Assembly: GCF_036002505.1 (NCBI RefSeq)
Contig: NZ_DASYTH010000493.1
Location: 1-64,000, forward strand
Source: DASYTH01 sp036002505
GTDB lineage: Bacteria > Actinomycetota > Actinomycetes > Mycobacteriales > Pseudonocardiaceae
Length of the DNA stretch: 64,000 nucleotides
Reading direction: 5' to 3'
In this document: in pieces, positions 49,374 to 57,776 of the stretch
Layout: every line of letters begins with the position of its first letter
Position numbering within the stretch: the stretch's first letter is position 1
The notes under the pieces: model-generated
Database searches by the model: none
What the model saw: the letters and a program-made list of their open reading frames with translations, nothing else
Told to the model about the DNA's origin: nothing
Made by a program: the position numbers and the translations under genes

Positions 49374-51272
49374 ATGACTCTGTCACACCAGGCCACGCCG
49401 GCCCCGGCGATGGAGCGGACTGTGCTGCAGCGAGTGATCATGCCGCGGGACAGCGACCCGCTCGACGTCCGGCCGATGTACCTGGACGAGCCGGAGCACG
49501 TGCACTGCCATGTGTCGTCCCGGCGGGCGGTGACCGTCCCGCCGTCCGCGCTGGTCTCGTTCGCCGCCTACTTCAACGCGTTCCCGGCCAGCTACTGGCG
49601 CCGGTGGACCACGGTCGACGAGGTGACCCTGCGCCTGTCCGCGCGCGGCGCCGGCCGGGTGGACGTCTACCGCTCCCAGGCCAGCGGCGACATCGTGTAC
49701 CTGACCGGGCAGCCGGTCCGCAGCCCGGACGGGTGGACGGAGCTGGAGTTCCCGGTCGACATCCGGGCGTTCGAGGACGGCGGCTGGGTCTGGTTCGACG
49801 TCTTCACCGACGACACCCCGCTGGAGATCTCCGGCGGGGCCTGGGTGGCCGCCCAGGAGTTGCCGCGCCGCACGGTGTCGGTCGGCATGACCACGTTCAA
49901 CCGTCCGGACGACTGCGTCGCCTCGCTGCTCGCGCTCGGTGGGGACCCGGCCGTGCTGGACGTGATCGACAAGGTCTACGTGGCCGACCAGGGCACCCGG
50001 AAGATCTCCGCGCACCCGCGGTTCGCCGAGGCGGGCGCCGGGCTCGGCGGCCGCCTCGAGGTGATCGAGCAGGCCAATCTGGGTGGCTCCGGCGGGTTCA
50101 CCCGCGCCCTGTTCGAGTCGCTCGAGCACACCGACGTCGACCAGATCCTGCTGATGGACGACGACATCATGCTCGAGCCGGACAGTGTCCTGCGGGCCAA
50201 CGCGTTCGCCCGGGCCGCGGCGTCGCCGGTGATCGTCGGCTGCCACATGCTGAACCTGCAGGCCCGGTCCCGGCTGCACAGCATGGGCGAGGTGGTCGAC
50301 CTCGGCACGTGCATGTGGCGGGCCGCCCCGGGCGCGATCGAGGACCACGACTTCGCCGCGCACTCGCTGCGCTCGACCAAGGAGCTGCACCGGCGGATCG
50401 ACGTCACCTACAACGGCTGGTGGAGCTGCCTGTTCCCGCGCGAGGTGATCGAGCGGACCGGGCTGCCGCTGCCGCTGTTCATCAAGTGGGAGGACGCGGA
50501 GTACTCGCTGCGCGCGCTGGCGGCCGGCTTTCCCACGGTGAGCCTGCCGGGTGCCGCGGTGTGGCACATGCCGTGGACGAACAAGAACGACAGCACCGAC
50601 TGGACCGCTTACTTCCACCTGCGCAACCGGCTGGTCCTGGCCGCCCTGCACACCCCGTACGACGTGCGGAAGACGTTGCTGCGTCAGGGGTTGCGCGCCA
50701 CCCTCGGCCGGCTGCTGAACATGCAGTACTCCACCGTGGCCATCGAGCAGAAGGCGCTCGAGGATTTCATGGCCGGACCGGACCGGCTGTTCGACATGCT
50801 GGGCGGCACGCTCCCGGAGATCCAGGCGCTGCGCGCGGAGTACTCGGACGCGCGCGTGCTGAACTCGGCCCGCGCGTTCCCGCCGCCCACGTTCGACATG
50901 GTCCAGGCCGAGCGGATGCTGCACCGCCCGGAGAACCCGGTCAAGCTGGCCTTGCGGGCGTCCGAGGCGCTGCTGCACAACCTGCGCAAGCCCGATGCCT
51001 CGGCGGCGGACCGCCCGCAGGTGAACGTGCCGTCCGCGAGCGCACGCTGGTACCTGCTCGGAAACCTCGACAGCGCAACGGTTTCCAACGCAGACGGCAG
51101 CGGGGTGGCGTTCCGGCACCGGGATCCCAAGCTGTTCCGCGAGCTGTCCCGCCAGGCCGCACAGAACTACCGCCGGCTGATCCGCGAGTGGCCGCGGCTG
51201 CGCGAGACGTACCGCGCCGCGCTGCCGGAGCTCACCTCCGTCGAGTCCTGGCGCAAGGTCTTCGAGAGCTAG
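49374..51272 (+). CDS. glfT2: Galactofuranosyltransferase, GlfT2 type
   Basis: 632 residues, almost the length of mycobacterial GlfT2 (637), which polymerises the galactan of arabinogalactan from UDP-galactofuranose with alternating beta-1,5 and beta-1,6 links. N-terminal beta-barrel (~1-160), GT-A domain with TVSVGMTTFNRPDDC, the metal-binding ILLMDDDIML (DDD), the catalytic-base region WEDAEYSLRA, and WHMPW with the conserved His. The helical C-terminal part completes the fold. ATG 49374. The methyltransferase-like gene downstream starts 37 nt later. No UDP-galactopyranose mutase gene is in the window. Confidence 0.93.
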   Translation: MTLSHQATPAPAMERTVLQRVIMPRDSDPLDVRPMYLDEPEHVHCHVSSRRAVTVPPSALVSFAAYFNAFPASYWRRWTTVDEVTLRLSARGAGRVDVYRSQASGDIVYLTGQPVRSPDGWTELEFPVDIRAFEDGGWVWFDVFTDDTPLEISGGAWVAAQELPRRTVSVGMTTFNRPDDCVASLLALGGDPAVLDVIDKVYVADQGTRKISAHPRFAEAGAGLGGRLEVIEQANLGGSGGFTRALFESLEHTDVDQILLMDDDIMLEPDSVLRANAFARAAASPVIVGCHMLNLQARSRLHSMGEVVDLGTCMWRAAPGAIEDHDFAAHSLRSTKELHRRIDVTYNGWWSCLFPREVIERTGLPLPLFIKWEDAEYSLRALAAGFPTVSLPGAAVWHMPWTNKNDSTDWTAYFHLRNRLVLAALHTPYDVRKTLLRQGLRATLGRLLNMQYSTVAIEQKALEDFMAGPDRLFDMLGGTLPEIQALRAEYSDARVLNSARAFPPPTFDMVQAERMLHRPENPVKLALRASEALLHNLRKPDASAADRPQVNVPSASARWYLLGNLDSATVSNADGSGVAFRHRDPKLFRELSRQAAQNYRRLIREWPRLRETYRAALPELTSVESWRKVFES

Positions 51273-51309
51273 CCGCCGACCCTACGAAAGCATCGGAAAG
51301 GGACCCCAG

Positions 51310-52044
51310 GTGCCAAGCATTCACGTGATGCGAACCGAAATGAACAGGATCGTCACCAGCCTGCGTTCCCTGGTCAAGGAGCAGGGGTTGGCGACGACCA
51401 GCAGCCGTATCGCCGCGGTGGCCCGCGGTCAGCTCACCTACCCGATCATCCGCGCCCGCCGGCAGAACGACCGGTTCAGCTTCCGCGGTCAGGACCTTCC
51501 CTACGCGTTCGCCCGCTACAACAACTCGTTCCTGAACGAGCGGACCGTCGAGATCGCCATCGCCGATTATTTCCTGGCCGCCGGCAAGGGCCGCCTGCTG
51601 GAGATCGGCAACGTCCTCGCGCACTACGGGCACCCCGGGCACACGGTGGTGGACAAGTACGAGACCATCCCCGGCGTGCTCAACGTCGACATCGTCGACT
51701 TCAAGCCGGAAGAGCCCTTTGACACCGTGGTGGCCATCTCCACGCTCGAGCACGTCGGCTGGGACGAGGAGCCGCGCGAGCCGGACAAGATCCTCCGCGC
51801 GGTCGAGGCCGTCCGGGCCTGCATGGCCGACGGCGGACGCCTGCTGATCACCCTGCCGATCGGCTACAACCGACGCCTCGACGACGCCCTCCGTGCCGGC
51901 GAGATCAAGTTCCCCCAGGAAAGCTGGCTGGTCCGCATCAACCAGCGCAACGACTGGGTGGAGGCTGACCGCGACGAGTGTCTCACCCGCAAGTACGGCG
52001 AACCCTTCACCGGCGCCAACGGCCTGTACGTCGGGACGATCTAG
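51310..52044 (+). CDS. Methyltransferase-like protein
   Basis: 244 residues. SAM-binding fold recognisable by GRLLEIGNVLAHYGHPGHTV (motif I, divergent), VDKYETIPGVLNVDIVDF (acidic end) and FDTVVAISTLEHVGWDEEPR (motif IV). A basic N-terminal ~60 residues precedes it. GTG 51310 with GGAAAGGGA upstream. It follows glfT2 and probably belongs to its operon, perhaps methylating galactan or a linked glycan. The weak Gly-rich loop leaves activity uncertain. Confidence 0.75.
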   Translation: MPSIHVMRTEMNRIVTSLRSLVKEQGLATTSSRIAAVARGQLTYPIIRARRQNDRFSFRGQDLPYAFARYNNSFLNERTVEIAIADYFLAAGKGRLLEIGNVLAHYGHPGHTVVDKYETIPGVLNVDIVDFKPEEPFDTVVAISTLEHVGWDEEPREPDKILRAVEAVRACMADGGRLLITLPIGYNRRLDDALRAGEIKFPQESWLVRINQRNDWVEADRDECLTRKYGEPFTGANGLYVGTI

Positions 52045-52104
52045 GACCAGCGCATGTTTCCTGGAGGGATTCTCGGCGGTTCGGGATGTGAGTGAGGGCG
52101 CACG

Positions 52105-52390
52105 ATGACGGTCGCGAAGCCTAGAGTCGGCGCGGCCCAGCGTGAGGCCATGATTGTCTTGGCCGCGAGCATCACATGCCATGTAGGCAACTACCTGTTT
52201 ATTTGATTGCCGCCCGGATGGTCACGCCGGGGGAGTTCTCCGCAATCACCGCTTTGATCACGTTCGGCACGATTGCGATGATGCCGGTCAACGGTGCTCA
52301 GATGGCTGTCGCGCGGGATGTGGCCGCACTCCGGACCTCCGGCACCGGTGGTGAGTTGAGTGGGTACCTGCGTCGGCTCGCCGGCAAAGT
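52105..52390 (+). pseudogene. Flippase gene remnant (N terminus only)
   Basis: The first ~95 codons of a polysaccharide flippase, closely similar to the intact flippase at 55417-56676: GNYLF, LIAARMVTPGEFSAITALI, TFGTIAMMPVNGAQMAVARD, and GELSGYLRRLAGK. A frameshift near 52200, within the Tyr codon after NYLF, breaks the frame. The sequence then runs directly into the tail of an antisense glycosyltransferase remnant. ATG at 52105. Confidence 0.8.
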
Positions 52391-53221
52391 CGGTGCTCCG
52401 TCCCCAGGTGAAGTTCTGCGCCCGCTCGATCCCCAGTCTGCGCAGTTCGTCTGCCCACTGAGGGTTGGTGAGCAATTTCTCGACCGCGCGTGCCAACTCG
52501 GCGGTGTCGCGGATGTCGACGAGTACGCCGGCGTCTCCGACTACCTCCGGCAGCGACGAGTTTGTTGCCTGTGATGACCGGTGCGCCGCAGGCCATCGCT
52601 TCCAGCGGCGGCATGCCGAAACCTTCGAACAACGACGGAAACACGAACGCGCTGCACCCGGAATACAGTGCGGGCAAGTCCTCGGTCGGCACGTAACCGG
52701 TACGGATAATCGTCAAGCGCTCGCTCAACAGCTTATGCAGCTCATCGATGCTCTGCCAGCCTTGGCCGCCGACAAGGACGAGCGCGTACTTTTCGCTTAT
52801 CTCTGGAGGCAGAAGGTCGAAAGCCCGCATCAGGCCGATCGGATTCTTGCGCGGATGGATGGTACCGACGCTCAGGACGTATGGCCGGTCGATGCCGAAC
52901 CTGGTCATTACCTCCTCAATCCGCTTCGCACCGGCAGGCTTGAAGACCGAGTGGTCCAAGCCCGGCGTGACTACGGAGATCTTGCTGGCGTCGGCGCCGT
53001 AGTGATCGACCAGGCGGTCCCAACAGGTAAGCCAAGTTCCTCTTCGTCGCTGGATTGACCGAAGTGGACAATGTGTACACGTTGTCGTCGTCGAGGCGCA
53101 GCAGGGCGTCGAACAGTCGTTGGGCATAATAGTAGACACCCGTCTTGCTGCCCTTCGCCAGCACGTCGATGTCGACAACAATGGTCTGCGGGGGTCTGGT
53201 CACCAGGGGAAGATAGACCAC
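52391..53221 (-). pseudogene. GT4 glycosyltransferase remnant
   Basis: Read on the reverse strand: the N terminus QTIVVDIDVLAKGSKTGVYY is followed after RNLAY by a jump to a later part (ADASKISVVTPGLDHSVFKP), so ~100 codons are missing and the frame changes. Then comes a good GT-B C-terminal domain (VLSVGTIHPRKNPIGLMRAF, CSAFVFPSLFEGFGMPPLEA). A second frameshift follows APVITGNK, and the rest (ELARAVEKLLTNPQWADELR, NFTWGR) is in a third register. The intact GT4 at 56673-57776 is a relative. At least two lesions make it inactive. Confidence 0.82.
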
Positions 53222-53441
53222 TCAAAATATGTCGCCGTCATCGGCCTCGGCTACCCAGATTCACATCAAACTCGCAGCTCAAACTATGTCCAACGTGTAC
53301 AAAATGGTTGTGCTGCAACCATTGTCAAATGCGTGACAAATTGGATGCCAATTTCAATTTTCAGTGCGCCATGACGGATCATCGATCAGTGGCGTTGCCT
53401 GCGCTACGGCATGAACGTGATGTTGCTTCCCGCGCGGAAAG
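53222..53441. other. AT-richer debris with a dehydrogenase-like scrap and a palindrome half
   Basis: This 220-nt stretch is visibly lower in GC than its surroundings. On the plus strand it begins KYVAVIGLGYP (from about 53223), like the Rossmann start of nucleotide-sugar dehydrogenases (VAVIGLGYVG), and then loses similarity. At 53413-53431 GAACGTGATGTTGCTTCCC is a half copy of the palindromic family. No gene is supported. Confidence 0.5.
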
Positions 53442-54338
53442 CTAGCCCGAGTACATCCACTCGAGGGTGTCGGCGAGGGGGATCACCGGCTCCTCGCCCA
53501 GGGTTTCCACGAGCCGGCGGCGGCTGCCGACGAGGCGGAGGACCTCGTTGGCACGCATGAAGGCCGGGTTGACCCGGACCTCGATGTCGTAGCCGGCGAT
53601 GCCGGCCATGAGGTTCAGGATCTCGTCCAGTGAGTGGGCGACGCCGGAGCACAGGTTGAGGGTCGCGCCAGCGGGGGCGACCTCGACCAGGCGCCGGTAG
53701 TAGCGGGCCACCGTGCGAACGTCGCCGAAGTCCCGCCAGACGCCGGTGTTGCCGAGCTCGATTTTGCGCTCGCCGCGCCGGAAGTGGTCGACGATCTTCG
53801 GGATCAGGAACCGGACGTCCTGGCCGGCGCCGGTGTAGTTGAACGGGCGGGTGATCGCGATCGGCAGCCGGTCGGCCCAGAGCCCGGCCATGTGCTCCAT
53901 GGCCAGCTTGCTCACCGCGTAGTCGTTGGCCGGGGCGGGCGGGACATCCTCGTGGATGGGCTCGACGGTCGCGTTGCCGTAGATGTTCGCGCTGCTGGCC
54001 AGCACGACGATGCGGGGGGTGTGCGCGGCGCCCTCGACCGCCTCGAGCAGGTTGCGGCTGCCGACGATGTTGGACCGGTAGAGCTCGTCGGCGTCGCCGT
54101 GGGCCACGAACGAGATCGCAGCCAGGTGCAGCACGGCGTCCACGTCCAGCCCGGACACGATGCCGCGCAGCCGGTCGCGGTCGAGCAGGTCCACCCGGTG
54201 CACCTCGACCCCGGGCACGCCGTCCTCGTGGATCCCGCCGGGATGGCCCAGCCCGACCACCTCATGGCCGGCGCCGGTCAGCTCGGCCGCGACGTAGCGG
54301 CCGGTGAACCCGGTGACCCCGGTGATCAAGGCGCGCAT
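53442..54338 (-). CDS. rmd: GDP-6-deoxy-D-mannose reductase (GDP-D-rhamnose synthase)
   Basis: SDR enzyme reducing GDP-4-keto-6-deoxy-D-mannose to GDP-D-rhamnose. 298 residues. NAD(P) motif TGVTGFTGRYVA; catalytic Tyr/Lys in DYAVSKLAME with the upstream Ser region VLASSANIYG. RPFNYTGAGQDVRFLIPKIV and IELGNTGVWRDFGDVR are typical of Rmd and not of GDP-fucose synthase, but the call rests on eye similarity. It is 8 nt after gmd, the last gene of a five-gene reverse-strand operon. Confidence 0.85.
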   Translation of the reverse strand: MRALITGVTGFTGRYVAAELTGAGHEVVGLGHPGGIHEDGVPGVEVHRVDLLDRDRLRGIVSGLDVDAVLHLAAISFVAHGDADELYRSNIVGSRNLLEAVEGAAHTPRIVVLASSANIYGNATVEPIHEDVPPAPANDYAVSKLAMEHMAGLWADRLPIAITRPFNYTGAGQDVRFLIPKIVDHFRRGERKIELGNTGVWRDFGDVRTVARYYRRLVEVAPAGATLNLCSGVAHSLDEILNLMAGIAGYDIEVRVNPAFMRANEVLRLVGSRRRLVETLGEEPVIPLADTLEWMYSG

Positions 54339-54346
54339 CGGAATCC

Positions 54347-55381
54347 TCAGAACGTGCTGCCGCGCTCGTTGCGGGCGAGGTCGGCCTCCACCATCATCCG
54401 GGTCAGCTCCTCGATCGAGGTGGTCGCCTGCCAGCCGAGGATCTCCCTGGCCCGGGACGCGTCGCCGATCAGCAGGTCGACCTCGGCCGGCCGGTAGAAC
54501 CGCGGGTTGACCCGGACCAGCTCGCGCCCGCTGGCCGCGTCCAGGCCGCGCTCGGTCTCCCCGGCGCCCTCCCAGCGCAGCTCCAGGCCCGCGGCGCGGA
54601 ACGACAGCGTGACGAACTCGCGGACGGCCACGGTGCGGTTGGTGGCCAGCACGAACGTGTCCGGCTCATCGGCCTGCAGCATCCGCCACATGCCCTCGAC
54701 GTACTCCTTGGCGAAGCCCCAGTCCCGCTTGGCGTCGAGGTTGCCGAGCTCCAGCGCGTCCAGCTTGCCCAACTTGATCTTGGCGACCGCGTCGGTGACC
54801 TTGCGCGTGACGAACTCCAGGCCGCGCAGCGGGGACTCGTGGTTGAACAGGATCCCGCTGGTGGCGAACAGGTCGTAGGACTCGCGGTAGTTGACCGTGG
54901 TCCAGTGCGCGAACAGCTTCGCCACGCCGTACGGGCTGCGCGGGTAGAACGAGGTCGACTCGTCCTGCGGCACCGACTGCACCTTGCCGAACATCTCCGA
55001 GGTGGACGCCTGGTAGAACCGCGCCCCCGGGCGGACCGTGCGGATGGCTTCGAGCAGGTTCAGCGCCCCGATCCCGGTGATCTGCGCGGTCGTCACCGGC
55101 TGGTCGAACGACACGCTCACGAAGCTCTGCGCGGCCAGGTTGTAGATCTCGTCCGCGCCGGTGCTCTCCAGCAGCCGGATGCTGTTGCCCAGGTCGGTCA
55201 GGTCGTACTCGACCAGGTGCAGGTTCGGGTGCTCACGGATGCCGAGCTCCTCGATCCGCCAGAAGTTGATCGAGCTGGTCCGCCGGTAGGCGCCGTACAC
55301 CTGGTAGTCCTTGTCCAGCAACAACTGCGCGAGGTAGGCGCCGTCCTGGCCGGAGATGCCGGTGATGAGTGCGGTTCGCAT
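54347..55381 (-). CDS. gmd: GDP-mannose 4,6-dehydratase
   Basis: Converts GDP-D-mannose to GDP-4-keto-6-deoxy-D-mannose with bound NADP. 344 residues. TALITGISGQDGAYLAQLLL is the cofactor loop; RRTSSINFWRIEEL, STSEMFGKVQSVPQDE (catalytic Thr and Glu) and YGVAKLFAHW (catalytic Tyr and Lys) are all canonical, as is GILFNHESPLRG. ATG 55381. With rmd it gives GDP-D-rhamnose, presumably the donor for one of the GT4 enzymes of the operon. Confidence 0.96.
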   Translation of the reverse strand: MRTALITGISGQDGAYLAQLLLDKDYQVYGAYRRTSSINFWRIEELGIREHPNLHLVEYDLTDLGNSIRLLESTGADEIYNLAAQSFVSVSFDQPVTTAQITGIGALNLLEAIRTVRPGARFYQASTSEMFGKVQSVPQDESTSFYPRSPYGVAKLFAHWTTVNYRESYDLFATSGILFNHESPLRGLEFVTRKVTDAVAKIKLGKLDALELGNLDAKRDWGFAKEYVEGMWRMLQADEPDTFVLATNRTVAVREFVTLSFRAAGLELRWEGAGETERGLDAASGRELVRVNPRFYRPAEVDLLIGDASRAREILGWQATTSIEELTRMMVEADLARNERGSTF

Positions 55382-55416
55382 GGGATTGGCTGGCTCCTCG
55401 GTCGGAATGACGCAGT

Positions 55417-56676
55417 TTAACGTTGGCCGGCAAGGATGGCCGGCGTGCCCTTGAGCATGCGGACGACACCGCTGCTCGAGCCGATCTCGATCACCACGAG
55501 GCTGGCCCCGATGGCGATCGCCGAGGCGGTGATGATCTGCCCCGGCGAGCCGTGCAGGAACGCGAGCAGGATCCAGTGCGTCACCGCGGCCCCGACCAGC
55601 CCGGTCATCATCCGCCGGCTGCGCTTGGCCACGGCGAACGTCAGGTGCACCCACAGCACCGCGGCCGCCGTCATGACCAGGGCCAGCGGCGCCAGCAGCG
55701 GTTTCGACGCGGCGTACTCCGGGCCGAACGTGCCGGTCAGCACCCAGGTCGGCATCAGCCACAGCACGGCGGCGACGAGCAGCCCGCACGCCGCGGTCAG
55801 CGCCATGGTCTTCAGCACCGCCCGTTCGGCCCGCTCGCCGCGCTCCAGCGCCGACGTGGCCCGGGGCAGCAGCACCAGCGCCAGCGCGGACGGCGCGAAC
55901 AGGGCGATCTTGCCGAGCAGCACGGCACCGGCGTAGTGCGCCCGGTCCGACTCGGCCAGCGCCGCCTGGGCCACCAGCAGGTCCACGTTGGTCAGCGAGG
56001 AGAACGCCAGCAGCGCGACCATCGTGACCAACATGTTCGGCAAGGGTGGAGGCTTGGTCGGGGCGATCCGCACACCTGCCGCCACCGGCCCGATCAGCAC
56101 CGCAATGCCGACCGCGGTGGCCAGAATCATCGCCCACACGCCGCCGGCCATCCCAGCGGCCAGGATGCACAGCGGCAGCAGCGCCGCCCGCACCACGCCG
56201 AGTGGACCGGCCAGCGAGAACGCGACGTAGCCGAACCGCTCCGTGCCCTGGGCCACGCCCATCATCACGGCCAGCAACGCGAGACCGGCGATCCACACCG
56301 CGGCCAGCACCACTGGCAGCGGCGAGCTGAGGTGCAGCCGGTCGGCCAGCAGCGGGCTCAGGCCGCCGATCACCACCAGGATGGCGAGGCATGCCATGCC
56401 CATCCGGGCGCCAATCCGACGCAGGTATGCGGACAACTCGCCGAACGTGGCCGAGGTGCGCAGCACCGCCACATCTCGAGCCACCGCCACCTGGATCCCG
56501 TTCACGGGCATCATGGCGATCGTGCCGAACGCGATCAGCGCGGAGATCGCGGCGAACTCCGGCGGGATGAGCAGCCGCGCGGCGATCACATAGAACAGGT
56601 AGTTGCCGGCGTGCCCGGCGAAGCTCGCGATCAGGACGACGAGCCCGGCGCGCCGCCCACTGACCGCGGCGCTCAT
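55417..56676 (-). CDS. Polysaccharide flippase (MOP superfamily, Wzx-like)
   Basis: 419-residue, ~12-helix membrane protein expected to move lipid-linked oligosaccharides across the membrane. N-terminal helices HAGNYLFYVIAARLLIPPEF and ALIAFGTIAMMPVNGIQVAV are typical of the Polysacc_synt group. ATG 56676 overlaps the stop of the GT4 gene before it; gmd begins 35 nt after its stop. A frameshifted N-terminal copy of the same protein lies at 52105-52390. Confidence 0.85.
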   Translation of the reverse strand: MSAAVSGRRAGLVVLIASFAGHAGNYLFYVIAARLLIPPEFAAISALIAFGTIAMMPVNGIQVAVARDVAVLRTSATFGELSAYLRRIGARMGMACLAILVVIGGLSPLLADRLHLSSPLPVVLAAVWIAGLALLAVMMGVAQGTERFGYVAFSLAGPLGVVRAALLPLCILAAGMAGGVWAMILATAVGIAVLIGPVAAGVRIAPTKPPPLPNMLVTMVALLAFSSLTNVDLLVAQAALAESDRAHYAGAVLLGKIALFAPSALALVLLPRATSALERGERAERAVLKTMALTAACGLLVAAVLWLMPTWVLTGTFGPEYAASKPLLAPLALVMTAAAVLWVHLTFAVAKRSRRMMTGLVGAAVTHWILLAFLHGSPGQIITASAIAIGASLVVIEIGSSSGVVRMLKGTPAILAGQR

Positions 56677-57776
56677 CGTTGGCTCACCAGCCGGCGGTAC
56701 ACGTCGGCGGTGGCGTCGGCGGTGCGCTGCCAGGTGAACGTGGCGGCCCGTTTGCGGCCGGCGGCGGCCATGGCGGACTGCGCCTCGGGGTCCCTGACCA
56801 GGCGGCGGACGGCGGCGGCGATGGCCGTGGCGTCCGTGGCGTCGACGTAGGCCATGTCCTCGCCGCCGACCTCGCGCAGCACCGGGATGTCCGAGCCGAG
56901 CACCGGGCAGCCGCGGGCCATCGCCTCGAGCACCGGCAGGCCGAACCCTTCGAACAGGGTGGGGAAGACGTAGGCGCTGGCGCCGTGGTACAGCGCGGAC
57001 AGTTCCTCGGCGCTCACCCAGCCGAGCAGGTCGACGTCGTCCTCGAGACCGAGCCGCCGCACGGTCGGCAGCAGCGGGTCCTCGCCGTGGCTGCCGGTGA
57101 TCACCAGCCGCGGCCGCTCCGGCGCCGGGATCAGCGTCCAGGCCTCGAGCAGCCGCTCGAAGTTCTTGTGCGGCATGCGGTTGCCGCCGGCCAGCAGGTA
57201 CGGCCGGGCGGCCGGCGCGGCGCCGTGGTCAAGCGGGTCGATGGGCTCGACGCCGAGGTGGATGACGTCGATGTCGGACATCGGCCGGCCCAGCAGCCGG
57301 TGCACGTCGGCAGCCGAGGCGTGGCTGTCGGTGATGATCCGGGTGGCCGCCCGGACGGTTGACCTGATCAGCGTCTGCACGCCGCGGGCCCGGCCGCCGG
57401 GCACCCACTCCGGATGCCGGACGGCCAAGACGTCGTGCACGGTCACCACGGTCGGCAGCAGCCGCACCGCGGGACCGAAGTTCGACGGGCAGTGCAGCAC
57501 GTCGGCCCGGATGCCCCGCGCCCGGGGCGCGACGGCGAGCGCCACCGCGGCCGCCCACGCCGCCCGGTTCTCCCCGGACACCGGCAGCGCCACGATCTCG
57601 CCGGGGAACCAGGACGGCGGGTTCGCGTCGAGCTCGCGGTTGCCGATGCCGACGAAGCGCAGATCCTCGTGGTCGGCGAGGGCGGGGAACATGCCGCGGG
57701 CGTAGCTTTCGGTCCCGCCTTTGCGGCCGGTGAAGAAGACGAGGTCGACGGCGATGCGAAGGGCCACGCCGGTCAT
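56673..57776 (-). CDS. GT4-family glycosyltransferase
   Basis: 367 residues, GT-B fold. N-terminal acceptor domain opens LRIAVDLVFFTGRKGGTESY. C-terminal donor domain: PYLLAGGNRMPHKNFERLLE, LLGWVSAEELSALYHGASAY, and the EX7E motif in FPTLFEGFGLPVLEAMARGC. The family includes mannosyl- and rhamnosyltransferases using GDP-sugars, which fits a GDP-D-rhamnose operon. ATG 57776 overlaps the preceding GT4 gene by 4 nt. Donor and linkage unknown. Confidence 0.9.
   Translation of the reverse strand: MTGVALRIAVDLVFFTGRKGGTESYARGMFPALADHEDLRFVGIGNRELDANPPSWFPGEIVALPVSGENRAAWAAAVALAVAPRARGIRADVLHCPSNFGPAVRLLPTVVTVHDVLAVRHPEWVPGGRARGVQTLIRSTVRAATRIITDSHASAADVHRLLGRPMSDIDVIHLGVEPIDPLDHGAAPAARPYLLAGGNRMPHKNFERLLEAWTLIPAPERPRLVITGSHGEDPLLPTVRRLGLEDDVDLLGWVSAEELSALYHGASAYVFPTLFEGFGLPVLEAMARGCPVLGSDIPVLREVGGEDMAYVDATDATAIAAAVRRLVRDPEAQSAMAAAGRKRAATFTWQRTADATADVYRRLVSQR

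Noticed and set aside
53442..55381. GDP-L-fucose pathway (gmd with fcl/wcaG)
   Set aside because: The second enzyme lacks the epimerase-reductase pattern I associate with GDP-fucose synthase and reads as Rmd; this was judged by eye only.
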